Notes: generated by a model from the letters alone, not told the origin. A DNA stretch of 14,524 bases from an uncultured Oscillospiraceae bacterium (GCA_944385645.1 CALWYA010000015.1:1-14524); one strand, 5' to 3'; positions 7,842 to 13,439 are shown, counted from the first letter of the stretch. Made by a program: numbers and translations.

Positions 7842-8567
7842 TTACAGCAGGCTCAGGGCGGCCTTGTCGCCCACCAGAATCACGTCGGGGTGCATCTGGA
7901 GGATGGAGGCGGGCACCTGGGGGGTGACGGGGCCGGTGAAGGCCTTCTTCACGATCTCCGCCTTGCCCTGGCCGCTGACGGCCACCAGCACCTTCCGGGC
8001 CTGCATGATGGTCTGGATACCCATGGTCATGGCCTGGCGGGGCACCTCGTCCGCCGAGGCGAAGAAGCGGGCGTTGGCCTGGATGGTGGACTCGGTCAGG
8101 TCCACCACGTGGGTCTCCCGCACGAACTCGTCGGCGGGCTCGTTGAAGCCGATGTGGCCGTTGTGGCCCATGCCCAGCAGCTGGATGTCAATGGGGCCCA
8201 GATCGTGGATGACCTGGTTGTACCGGCGGCACTCGGCGGCCGGGTCCTCGGCCAGGCCCAGGGGCACGTTGGTGTTGGCCGGGTCGATGTTCACGTGGTC
8301 AAAGAGGTTGGACTGCATGAAGTAGCGGTAGCTCTGGTCGTGGGTGGGGGCCAGGCCCACATACTCGTCCAGGTTGATGGACCGCACCTGGGAGAAGTCC
8401 ACGTCTCCCGCCCGGTACAGCTCCACCAGCCGCTGATAGGCCCCCACCGGGGTGGAGCCGGTGGCCAGGCCCAGCACGCAGTCGGGCTTCATCATCACCT
8501 GGGCGGCCAGCAGGTTGGCCACCTTCCGGCTCATGGCCTGATAGTCCTCTGTCACATAGATCCGCAT
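7842..8567 (-). CDS. nagB: Glucosamine-6-phosphate deaminase
   Basis: A 241-residue cytoplasmic enzyme that converts glucosamine 6-phosphate to fructose 6-phosphate and ammonia, the last step of amino-sugar (GlcNAc, mucin, peptidoglycan) catabolism. Family signatures: LGLATGSTPVGAY (residues 32-44, phosphate loop), SINLDEYVGL with catalytic Asp67, and GMGHNGHIGFNEP (132-144) with His138 and Glu143. Asn136 replaces the Asp of the E. coli enzyme, as in other Gram-positive NagB proteins. ATG8567 is chosen over the in-frame ATG 15 bp upstream because GGAGGGG lies between them at proper spacing. No nagA lies beside it, so deacetylation must be encoded elsewhere. The gene has its own promoter (8723-8752) and a leader of about 150 nt. 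Confidence 0.95.
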   Translation of the reverse strand: MRIYVTEDYQAMSRKVANLLAAQVMMKPDCVLGLATGSTPVGAYQRLVELYRAGDVDFSQVRSINLDEYVGLAPTHDQSYRYFMQSNLFDHVNIDPANTNVPLGLAEDPAAECRRYNQVIHDLGPIDIQLLGMGHNGHIGFNEPADEFVRETHVVDLTESTIQANARFFASADEVPRQAMTMGIQTIMQARKVLVAVSGQGKAEIVKKAFTGPVTPQVPASILQMHPDVILVGDKAALSLL

Positions 8568-8611
8568 AACATTCCCCTCCATGAATAATCATTTTCCCAA
8601 ATCTAATTTGT

Positions 8612-8632
8612 GTTCCCAAGTTCCAATGTTCC
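8612..8632 (-). repeat. Three GGAAC direct repeats at 8-bp spacing in the nagB leader
   Basis: On the minus strand GGAAC occurs three times exactly 8 bp apart (plus strand GTTCC at 8612, 8620 and 8628). It lies in the untranslated leader about 45-65 nt before the nagB start. Next to it is an imperfect inverted repeat TTCCCG/CGGGAA (8640-8665). Function unknown. Confidence 0.35.
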
Positions 8633-8722
8633 CTCGGTATTCCCGACCCCCGCGGGAGGCGGGAACCCACAAACAAATCGGGACAGCTCATTTGGTCAAA
8701 CGCGCGGGCAGTTCTTGATCAA

Positions 8723-8752
8723 ATTGTAGCCGTCCCGCCGGCCCTTTGTCAA
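8723..8752 (-). promoter_or_regulatory. nagB promoter
   Basis: On the minus strand a perfect TTGACA (8752-8747), an 18-bp spacer and TACAAT (8728-8723). An 8-bp palindrome TTGATCAA (8715-8722) covers the predicted transcription start and a near-palindrome GGGAAATTTTCCC (8761-8773) lies just upstream of the -35. Either could bind a regulator or act as an AT-rich UP element (inference). The gap 8568-8907 holds this promoter and leader plus the divergent promoter at 8818-8847. Confidence 0.75.
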
Positions 8753-8817
8753 GGCTTTCAGGGAAATTTTCCCCGGCGGCCTGTCCCGTTCCGAGGGACC
8801 CGGGCGGGAAGTTCCGG

Positions 8818-8847
8818 TTGTCTTTTCCTCCGGTTCCGGTATATAAT
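8818..8847 (+). promoter_or_regulatory. Promoter of the HD-domain gene
   Basis: TTGTCT (8818-8823), an 18-bp spacer and a perfect TATAAT (8842-8847). The predicted start is near 8854, followed at once by a 6-bp leader stem GGCGGC/GCCGCC (8859-8864 with 8874-8879). Confidence 0.7.
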
Positions 8848-8907
8848 AGGCTCACATCGGCGGCCCGGAGGGCGCCGCCCCAGATCAGACAACGGGAGGG
8901 ACCCGCC

Positions 8908-9492
8908 ATGTCCAGTAAAGAGGAATTCATCGAGATATTCAAAGCGAACATCACCCGGGAGGGGGCGGACAAGCTGCTGGATTACCTGGAGAACCGCAGC
9001 GATTTCTTCACCGCCCCCGCCTCCGCCCGGTACCACGGGGCCTATGAGGGCGGCCTGTGCGAGCACAGTCTGAACGTCTACCACTGCCTGACGGACTACC
9101 TCCAGCGGGAGCGGGTCCGGGAGCTCTACGGCCTGGAGTACAGCGACGAGAGCGTGGCGGTGGTGTCTCTGCTCCACGACGTGTGCAAGGTGGGCTGCTA
9201 TAAGAAGGGCTTCCGCAACGTGAAAAACGACGCCACCGGCCAGTGGGAGAAGGTGCCCACCTACACCTTTGACGACCCCCTGCCCTACGGCCACGGGGAA
9301 AAGAGCGTGTACATCGTCAACGGCTTCATCCGCCTGACCCGGGAGGAGGCCATGGCCATCCGCTGGCACATGGGCTTCTCGGGCCCCGAGGACAACCGGA
9401 CTGTAGGGCAGGCCCTGCAGAAGTACCCCCTGGCCTTCGCTCTGGCCACCGCCGACATGGAGGCCAGCTATTTTCTGGAGGGGGAGGAATAA
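8908..9492 (+). CDS. HD-domain metal-dependent phosphohydrolase
   Basis: A 194-residue cytoplasmic protein. All conserved metal-ligand positions of the HD superfamily can be placed: CEHS (His53), the LLHDVCK HD pair (His90-Asp91), YGHGEKS (His129), IRWHMG (His154) and ATADMEA (Asp183). Members cleave phosphoester bonds in nucleotides or nucleic acids; the resemblance is to the stand-alone HD module also seen in YhaM-type 3'-5' exonucleases, but there is no OB-fold here. ATG8908 is chosen because GGGAGG (8894-8899) lies 8 nt upstream and the -10 at 8842 excludes starts further up. Monocistronic, convergent with hpf across a shared hairpin. The exact substrate is unknown. Confidence 0.85.
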   Translation: MSSKEEFIEIFKANITREGADKLLDYLENRSDFFTAPASARYHGAYEGGLCEHSLNVYHCLTDYLQRERVRELYGLEYSDESVAVVSLLHDVCKVGCYKKGFRNVKNDATGQWEKVPTYTFDDPLPYGHGEKSVYIVNGFIRLTREEAMAIRWHMGFSGPEDNRTVGQALQKYPLAFALATADMEASYFLEGEE

Positions 9493-9518
9493 ACGCCCCC
9501 TCCCCACAACACAGCATC

Positions 9519-9547
9519 GCGGGCCCCCGGCTCTGCCGGGGGCCCGC
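9519..9547. terminator. Shared terminator between HD gene and hpf
   Basis: A perfect 13-bp GC stem (9519-9531 with 9535-9547, loop TCT) between convergent stop codons at 9492 and 9565. The plus strand continues TGTCTTACCTTG, so it works best for the HD gene; it probably also ends hpf transcripts. Confidence 0.75.
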
Positions 9548-9564
9548 TGTCTTACCTTGTCTGG

Positions 9565-10116
9565 TTACTTGGCGTCCTCGATCAGCCCATAGTCCCCGTC
9601 GTACCGGCGGTAGACCACGGCGAAGGAGCCGTCGGACTCCTCGTCCCGGAAGGCGAAAAAGCTGTGCCCCAGCAGGTTCATCTGCAAAATGGCCTCGTCC
9701 CGGGTCATGGGCTTCAGGGGGAAGGTCTTGCTGCGCACGATGCGGTACTCCCCCTCCTCCGGCTCGTCGGGGGCGAAGGAGGAGACCTCGTCCACATCCA
9801 GGGCCCGCTCGAAGGCCCCCTGGCGCAGCCGCTTCTCCAGCCGGGTCTTGTTCTTGCGGATCTGCCGCTCCAGGGTGGTGACGGCGGCGTCGATGGAGGC
9901 GTGCATGTCCGAGGTGCTCTCCGACACCCGGAAGATGGTGCCGCTGGAGCGGATGGTGATCTCCACCTTGTTGTTCCGCTCCTTCTCCACGCTGAATGTG
10001 ATGGCGGCGGTGGCGTCCTCCTTAAAGAAACGGTTCAGCTTGCCCACTTTCTTCTCCGCGTACTTGTGTACCGCGTCGGGCAGGTTCACCTTTTTGTCCG
10101 TAAACACGAATTTCAT
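9565..10116 (-). CDS. hpf: Ribosome hibernation promoting factor, long form
   Basis: A 183-residue cytoplasmic ribosome-binding protein that drives 70S dimerisation into 100S particles during stationary phase. Residues 1-100 are the N-terminal ribosome-binding beta-alpha domain (MKFVFTDKKVNLPDAVHKYAEKK at the start with regularly spaced Lys/Arg; KVEITI; TSDMHASIDAAVTTLERQIRKNK). A charged linker leads to the C-terminal dimerisation domain (residues about 126-180: IVRSKTFPLKPMTRDEAILQMNLLGHSFFAF). Having both parts makes it the long HPF typical of Firmicutes. AAAGGAG (10125-10131 on the minus strand) precedes ATG10116 at good spacing. An extended -10 promoter lies at 10187-10195 and a GC hairpin fills the mRNA 5' end. 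Confidence 0.95.
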   Translation of the reverse strand: MKFVFTDKKVNLPDAVHKYAEKKVGKLNRFFKEDATAAITFSVEKERNNKVEITIRSSGTIFRVSESTSDMHASIDAAVTTLERQIRKNKTRLEKRLRQGAFERALDVDEVSSFAPDEPEEGEYRIVRSKTFPLKPMTRDEAILQMNLLGHSFFAFRDEESDGSFAVVYRRYDGDYGLIEDAK

Positions 10117-10152
10117 ACGATCCGCTCCTTTCGCCCGTGGGGGCTGGTATGG

Positions 10153-10179
10153 GGACGGGCGGGGCGGCCCCGCCCGTCC
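10153..10179 (-). promoter_or_regulatory. 5'-terminal leader hairpin of hpf
   Basis: A perfect 12-bp stem (10153-10164 with 10168-10179, 3-nt loop) made almost wholly of G and C. It begins at about the predicted transcription start (near 10180) and has no T-run on either strand, so it is a leader structure rather than a terminator. Confidence 0.5.
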
Positions 10180-10186
10180 TGTCTCT

Positions 10187-10195
10187 ATTATACCA
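10187..10195 (-). promoter_or_regulatory. hpf extended -10 promoter
   Basis: On the minus strand TGG followed by a perfect TATAAT (10192-10187). No good -35 is seen at 17-18 bp, which fits an extended -10 element. The same TGG-TATnAT form occurs at 814-822. Confidence 0.6.
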
Positions 10196-10247
10196 CAGGG
10201 AGCAGAAAAAGCCAGAACTTTTTGTTAATATTTTCTAAAGCAAATGT

Positions 10248-10272
10248 CGCCGGCGGCCACAGGCCGCCGGCG
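10248..10272 (-). terminator. Terminator of the minus-strand amidohydrolase
   Basis: A perfect 11-bp stem (10248-10258 with 10262-10272, 3-nt loop) 6 bp after the stop codon. On the minus strand it is followed by ACATTTGCTTTAG, a loose T-rich tract. Confidence 0.6.
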
Positions 10273-10278
10273 CTCCGG

Positions 10279-11436
10279 TCATTTGACCCGCTTTCCGCTG
10301 ATCAACACCGCCCGCACCCGGCTGAGCAGGTTGATGGGGTGGCCGCTCATGACCACGATGTCGGCGTCCTTGCCGGGGGTCAGGGAGCCCACCCGGCCGT
10401 CGATGCCGGCAATCTGGGCGGGGTGAATGGTGATGGCGGCCAGGGCGGCCTCCGGGTTCATGCCCCCCTTCACCGCCAGGGCGGCGCACAGGGGCAGATA
10501 CTGGATGGGCACCTCCGGGTGGTCGGTGCAGATGGCGGTCTTGACCCCCTGGAGGGTGAGGACCGCCGGGCTCTCGATGGTCAGGTTGGCCAGCTCAGGC
10601 TTGGACCGGTCCCCCAGGATGGGGCCGGTGACCACCGGCACCCCCTCCCGCTCCAGCAGCTCGGGGATCAGGTGGGCCTCGGTGCCGTGGAGAATGACGC
10701 ACTTCAGGCCGAACTCCCTGGCAATGCGCACCCCGGTGGCGATGTCGTCGGCCCGGTGGGCGTGGATGTGGACGGGCAGCTCCCCCCGCACCACCGGCAG
10801 CAGGGCCTCCAGCCTGGCGTCGTAGTCGGGCTTGTCCGCCTCCTCGTCCTCCCGGGCCCGGTCCAGCTTCTCGCCGTACTCCAGGGCCTTGCTCAGATTC
10901 TCCCGGATCAGGGCGGCGGTGGCCATGCGGGTGGTGGGGGTCTCGTGGCGCTCGTTGTAGACGCTCTTGGGGTTCTCCCCCAGGGCCAGCTTCATGGCCG
11001 CCGGGGCCAGCAGCACCATCTCGTCCACCCAGCGGCCGGCGGTCTTGAGGGCGGCCAGCTGGCCGGCGATGGGGTTGGCCGAGCCGGGCCCGGTGACCAC
11101 GGTGGTCACCCCCGCCGCCCGGGCCTCCTCGAAGCAGCGGTCCAGGGGGTTGACCGCGTCAATGGCCCGCAGGTGGGGGGTGCAGGGGTCGGTGGACTCG
11201 TTGCCGTCGTCCCCCTCGAAGCCCAGGGCGTCCCCGAACATGCCCAGATGGCAGTGGGCGTCCACAAAGCCGGGGACGATGTGGCCCTGGGCGGCGTCCA
11301 GGGTCTCCCCCTCCCAGTGGTCGGGGCACTCCTCCATGGGGCCTACCCGGGCGATCTTGTCCCCCGACACGGCCACATAGCCGTTGGGGATGGTGAGGCC
11401 GTCCATGGTATGGACGGTTCCGTTGATGATAAGCAT
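10279..11436 (-). CDS. Amidohydrolase superfamily protein (COG1228, imidazolonepropionase-like)
   Basis: A 385-residue cytoplasmic TIM-barrel metal hydrolase with the N- and C-terminal beta-sandwich strands usual for this group (MLIINGTVHTMDG at the start; LTPGKDADIVVMSGHP near the end). Metal and catalytic positions: DAHCHLG (His61, His63), VHIHAHRADD (His223, 225, 227), ILHGTEAH (His250, His255) and CTDHPEVP (Asp305). MKLALGENPKSVY (from Met148) recalls a motif of uncharacterised clostridial members. ATG11436 is chosen because GAGGAG lies 6 nt upstream on the minus strand and the sandwich strand must start there. Substrates in this group include cyclic amides and dipeptides; none can be assigned. 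Upstream S1 gene has its own terminator, so this gene is transcribed separately, though I find no clear promoter. Confidence 0.9.
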   Translation of the reverse strand: MLIINGTVHTMDGLTIPNGYVAVSGDKIARVGPMEECPDHWEGETLDAAQGHIVPGFVDAHCHLGMFGDALGFEGDDGNESTDPCTPHLRAIDAVNPLDRCFEEARAAGVTTVVTGPGSANPIAGQLAALKTAGRWVDEMVLLAPAAMKLALGENPKSVYNERHETPTTRMATAALIRENLSKALEYGEKLDRAREDEEADKPDYDARLEALLPVVRGELPVHIHAHRADDIATGVRIAREFGLKCVILHGTEAHLIPELLEREGVPVVTGPILGDRSKPELANLTIESPAVLTLQGVKTAICTDHPEVPIQYLPLCAALAVKGGMNPEAALAAITIHPAQIAGIDGRVGSLTPGKDADIVVMSGHPINLLSRVRAVLISGKRVK

Positions 11437-11454
11437 GGTATTCTCCTCTCTGGG

Positions 11455-11475
11455 CGGGAAGCGACAGTCTTCCCG
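11455..11475 (-). promoter_or_regulatory. Leader hairpin before the minus-strand amidohydrolase
   Basis: A perfect 7-bp stem CGGGAAG/CTTCCCG (11455-11461 with 11469-11475, 7-nt loop) immediately upstream of the GAGGAG ribosome site on the minus strand. It also abuts the plus-strand TTGACA at 11476, so it could alternatively be an operator. Confidence 0.4.
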
Positions 11476-11504
11476 TTGACAGCTGGCCTGCCCCGTGATA
11501 GGAT
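11476..11504 (+). promoter_or_regulatory. Candidate plus-strand promoter in the spacer
   Basis: A perfect TTGACA (11476-11481), a 17-bp spacer and TAGGAT (11499-11504, 4 of 6 matches). No plus-strand protein gene follows before the terminator at 11551-11579. Confidence 0.4.
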
Positions 11505-11510
11505 AGCCGC

Positions 11511-11579
11511 GGCTCGGCCAATATGCGCGGGGCGCGGTCCGCGCCCCCTGGACGCCCCCTCTGGGGGGCGTCTTTTTTT
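11511..11579 (+). ncRNA. Candidate orphan small RNA (about 69 nt)
   Basis: The interval between the promoter at 11476-11504 and a T7-tailed terminator would give a transcript of about 69 nt. It holds two stems: an 8-bp GC stem (11529-11536 with 11540-11547, loop GTC) and the terminator stem (11551-11559 with 11564-11572). No start codon with a ribosome site is seen inside. Flanking genes are both on the other strand. I do not recognise it as 6S, tmRNA, SRP or any riboswitch. Existence is inferred from promoter plus terminator alone. Confidence 0.35.
11551..11579 (+). terminator. Plus-strand intrinsic terminator with no plus-strand gene
   Basis: A perfect 9-bp stem (11551-11559 with 11564-11572, loop TCTG) followed by seven T (11573-11579). 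The T-run gives a clear plus-strand direction; read on the minus strand it has A7 before the stem and no T after. The nearest plus-strand gene upstream ends at 9492 and has its own terminator. Confidence 0.8.
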
Positions 11580-11634
11580 GCAATCGTCCCCCTTGCGATG
11601 CCGGAGACAAGGGCCGGGAAAACGGGGACAGGAC

Positions 11635-11669
11635 AAAACCGGGCCGCCCGGCAAAGCCGGACGGCCCGG
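11635..11669 (-). terminator. Terminator of the S1 gene and its operon
   Basis: A 14-bp stem (11639-11652 with 11656-11669, 3-nt loop) followed on the minus strand by TTTT. One position is C-A on the plus strand but G-U on the minus strand RNA, which confirms the minus-strand direction. It lies 10 bp after the S1 stop. Confidence 0.85.
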
Positions 11670-11679
11670 ACGCGCGCGT

Positions 11680-12156
11680 TTACCGGCGGCCCCCCCTGCG
11701 GTTGCCGCCCTTCTTCTCGATGTACCGCAGCTCGGACAGCTTGCTGTCCGACTGCTGCATGAACTGCTTCAGCCGGTCCTCGAAGTCGGTGGGCTCCTTG
11801 GGGGCCTGCCGGACAAAGCCCATGGGCCGGGAGGCGCCGCCCTGCTGGGGCCGGCCGCCGCCGTGGCGCATGCCGCCCCCCTGATGCATCCCGCCGCCCT
11901 GGCGGGGGGACCGCTGCGGCGGGGGCTCCACCTGTTTGATGGACAGGTTGATCCGGTTGGCCTGGTCGATGCCGATGATCTTCACCTTGACCTCCTGTCC
12001 CTCGTGGAGGTGATCCGACACCTCATTGACATAGGAATAGGCGATCTCCGAGATATGGACCAGTCCGCTTCTCCCCTCCGGCAGGGCCACAAAGGCCCCG
12101 AATTTTGTGATCCCAGTAACCTTGCCGTCCACGACGGCCCCAACTCCAAGCTCCAT
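11680..12156 (-). CDS. S1-domain RNA-binding protein (YabR-like)
   Basis: A 158-residue protein. Residues 1-75 are a single S1 OB-fold RNA-binding domain (VGAVVDGKVTGITKFGAFVAL; SGLVHISEIAYSYVNEV; VKVKIIGID; INLSIKQ). Residues about 80-113 are a Gly/Gln/Met/His/Arg-rich linker with repeated GGGM and GGG units. The tail (TDFEDRLKQFMQQSDSKLSELRYIEKK, then an Arg/Gly end) is an amphipathic helix plus basic end found in clostridial relatives. In B. subtilis the equivalent gene, yabR, also follows divIC. The start at 12156 fits the S1 fold, but the nearest GGGAGG is about 15 nt upstream, wider than usual, with no better in-frame start. The 77-bp gap to divIC holds a 7-bp stem (12194-12216) without a T-run. 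Exact role unknown. Confidence 0.88.
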   Translation of the reverse strand: MELGVGAVVDGKVTGITKFGAFVALPEGRSGLVHISEIAYSYVNEVSDHLHEGQEVKVKIIGIDQANRINLSIKQVEPPPQRSPRQGGGMHQGGGMRHGGGRPQQGGASRPMGFVRQAPKEPTDFEDRLKQFMQQSDSKLSELRYIEKKGGNRRGGRR

Positions 12157-12233
12157 AGGCGACCGAAATATCCTCCCTTGTAAAATTCCCCTTCCGGGCG
12201 GCACACATTCGCCCGGTCTGAGCGCAAGTCAAG

Positions 12234-12509
12234 TCAGTTGGCCACGTCCACGTACAGCTCCTCCCCCTGCTTGACCAGGCCCCGGTCCCGGGCCACCTGC
12301 TCCAGCATCTCAGGGTCGTCGCTGTGTTCGATGGCGTCGGCCAGCGCCTGGTTTTCCAGCTGCTGATCGGCCACCTGCCGGGCCAGGGCGTCTCGAACCT
12401 CTTCCACGCCCTGGATCTGCCCCCGCAGGTTCAGCAGAGAGGTGGCCAGATAGATCAGCAGGGCCAGCACCACCAGCTTGGTCACAAATCCCGCGCGTTT
12501 GAACCGCAT
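12234..12509 (-). CDS. divIC: Septum formation initiator DivIC/FtsB family
   Basis: A 91-residue bitopic membrane protein of the divisome, which with FtsL and DivIB/FtsQ links early and late division proteins. It shows a basic N-terminus (MRFKRAG), one transmembrane helix (residues about 8-28: VTKLVVLALLIYLATSLL), a coiled coil (about 30-65, LRGQIQGVEEVRDALARQVADQ and on) and the family's terminal segment EMLEQVARDRGLVKQGEELYVDV. ATG12509 is chosen over an upstream in-frame ATG because it begins the basic-TM pattern and a GGGAG/GAGAG ribosome site precedes it. Position after yabQ and before an S1 gene matches B. subtilis. Its first 200 bp overlap the open frame of yabQ. Confidence 0.9.
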   Translation of the reverse strand: MRFKRAGFVTKLVVLALLIYLATSLLNLRGQIQGVEEVRDALARQVADQQLENQALADAIEHSDDPEMLEQVARDRGLVKQGEELYVDVAN

Positions 12510-13002
12510 TGCCGCTCTCTCTCCCTTCCCGGCGGGCGCGGCGGAGGGCCGCCGCATCCAACTGCCTTGTATTACGCCCTATTCTATACCATTTCGTCCC
12601 GGAAAGAAAGATATTTTTGATAAGTTTTTTGATTTTTTTCAGGAGAGACAGGGCCAGGGCGGCCGGAAACGTCAAAATTTTCCAGATCCAGCCCGCCAGG
12701 CGGGCCGCCAGGTCCCCCAGCCGGCGCACCCAGGGGCTCACCGTTCCGAAGTACATCGCCCCGCCCGCCAGACAGAACACCGCCCCGTACAGCCGCACCC
12801 GCCCGTTCCAGGCCCCCTGGGACCAGAGGAACAGGGCCCCGGTGGCCCCCAGCCAGAACAGCAGGTCCAGCGCGCCCCCCACCAGGGGCAGGCGCAGGCG
12901 CACCCGGACGATCCGCAGCAGGTCATAGGTCAGCCCCATGGCCCCGCCCAGGAGCAGGGCCTGGCACAGGACCTGGAGCTGACGGACCACCTCCCCGCTC
13001 AT
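12310..13002 (-). CDS. yabQ: Spore cortex biosynthesis protein YabQ
   Basis: A 230-residue predicted integral membrane protein. In B. subtilis YabQ is needed for spore cortex formation and sits in the forespore-surrounding membranes (family knowledge). Four hydrophobic segments appear in residues about 8-125 (LCQALLLGGAMGLTYDLLRI; GALDLLFWLGATGALFLW; LYGAVFCLAGGAMYFG; ILTFPAALALSLL), then a Lys-rich stretch KKIKKLIKNIF. The start ATGA overlaps the yabP stop by 4 bp, so the two are translationally coupled. From about residue 165 the frame runs over divIC in another frame and the residues become Gly/Arg/Ala/Pro-rich, like an out-of-frame shadow; the genuine tail probably carries little conserved sequence. 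Either the overlap is real or the C-terminus was altered near A-runs at 12625-12639. Confidence 0.8.
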   Translation of the reverse strand: MSGEVVRQLQVLCQALLLGGAMGLTYDLLRIVRVRLRLPLVGGALDLLFWLGATGALFLWSQGAWNGRVRLYGAVFCLAGGAMYFGTVSPWVRRLGDLAARLAGWIWKILTFPAALALSLLKKIKKLIKNIFLSGTKWYRIGRNTRQLDAAALRRARREGRESGNAVQTRGICDQAGGAGPADLSGHLSAEPAGADPGRGRGSRRPGPAGGRSAAGKPGAGRRHRTQRRP

Positions 13003-13292
13003 CCGCCCCCCAGCAGCCGGGCCAGCAGCCCGCCCCGGCGTCCCCCCTCCGCCTCATAGATCAGGGCGTTGACCCGGCCCTCCACCTTCAGGTCACCCCC
13101 GTCCAGGGACAGCTTCTCAATGTGCAGCCCCTCCCCCTGGATCTCCAGTCCCCCCTGGGCGGTGGTCAGCAGGATGGCGCTCTCGTCAAAGCTCTCCACC
13201 TCCTCCACCCCCGAGATCACCAGCTCTTCCCGTCCCTCCAGCAGCACCCGGTGCTCCAGCTCCGGGCGGTCCCGGTCCAGTTCGTATGCCAT
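12999..13292 (-). CDS. yabP: Sporulation protein YabP
   Basis: A 97-residue small beta-rich protein of the YabP/YqfC family, involved in spore cortex or coat assembly. It carries the family pattern through its length: EHRVLLEGREELVISGVEEV, SFDESAILLTT, GGLEIQGEGLHIEKL, LDGGDLKVEGRVNALIY. A GGGGGAGG site lies 5 nt before ATG13292 on the minus strand. It heads the minus-strand operon yabP-yabQ-divIC-(S1). A sigma-E-like promoter at 13319-13348 fits the mother-cell expression known for B. subtilis yabP. Upstream yabN/yabO of the B. subtilis cluster are absent here and replaced by a divergent RNase gene. Confidence 0.92.
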   Translation of the reverse strand: MAYELDRDRPELEHRVLLEGREELVISGVEEVESFDESAILLTTAQGGLEIQGEGLHIEKLSLDGGDLKVEGRVNALIYEAEGGRRGGLLARLLGGG

Positions 13293-13318
13293 GCTTGCCT
13301 CCCCCTTTCTTCTCTTCC

Positions 13319-13348
13319 ATCTTATGGGGCGGCCCGTCCCCGGTATGC
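13319..13348 (-). promoter_or_regulatory. Sigma-E-like promoter of yabP
   Basis: On the minus strand GCATACC (13348-13342), a 15-bp spacer and CATAAGAT (13326-13319). This resembles the sporulation sigma-E pattern (about GHATATT, 13-15 bp, CATACAAT). The -10-like block is good and the -35 is partial. No sigma-A promoter is seen for this gene. Confidence 0.4.
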
Positions 13349-13378
13349 CCCTTTTTCCCGCCGCACAGGAAAACGGGG

Positions 13379-13407
13379 TGGAAATTTCCGGGGAAATGGG
13401 GTACAAT
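13379..13407 (+). promoter_or_regulatory. Promoter of the MBL RNase gene
   Basis: TGGAAA (13379-13384), a 17-bp spacer and TACAAT (13402-13407). A perfect 10-bp palindrome GGAAATTTCC (13380-13389) overlaps the -35 and could be an operator. The leader is about 25 nt with AGGAGG at 13426-13431. Confidence 0.6.
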
Positions 13408-13439
13408 GTGGAAAAGCCACGCGACAGGAGGTCGAAACC

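Noticed and set aside
6972..8588. A 538-residue plus-strand frame across dus and nagB
   Set aside because: Antisense to two well-supported enzymes; His/Gln/Gly/Val-rich with no motif.
8568..8720. nagB leader considered as a riboswitch or glmS-type ribozyme
   Set aside because: I cannot match the sequence to any known conserved core; only short repeats and one imperfect stem are visible.
11523..11762. Small plus-strand frame inside the orphan RNA region
   Set aside because: It starts without a ribosome site, reads straight through the T7 terminator and is Arg/Ala/Gly/Pro-rich.
9664..12183. An 839-residue plus-strand frame spanning hpf, the amidohydrolase and the S1 gene
   Set aside because: It passes antisense through three genes and their terminators and has no domain or start signal; a composition artefact.
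12194..12216. 7-bp stem between divIC and the S1 gene considered as a terminator
   Set aside because: No T-run follows on the minus strand, the stem is short and the loop is 9 nt; the S1 gene probably remains in the operon.
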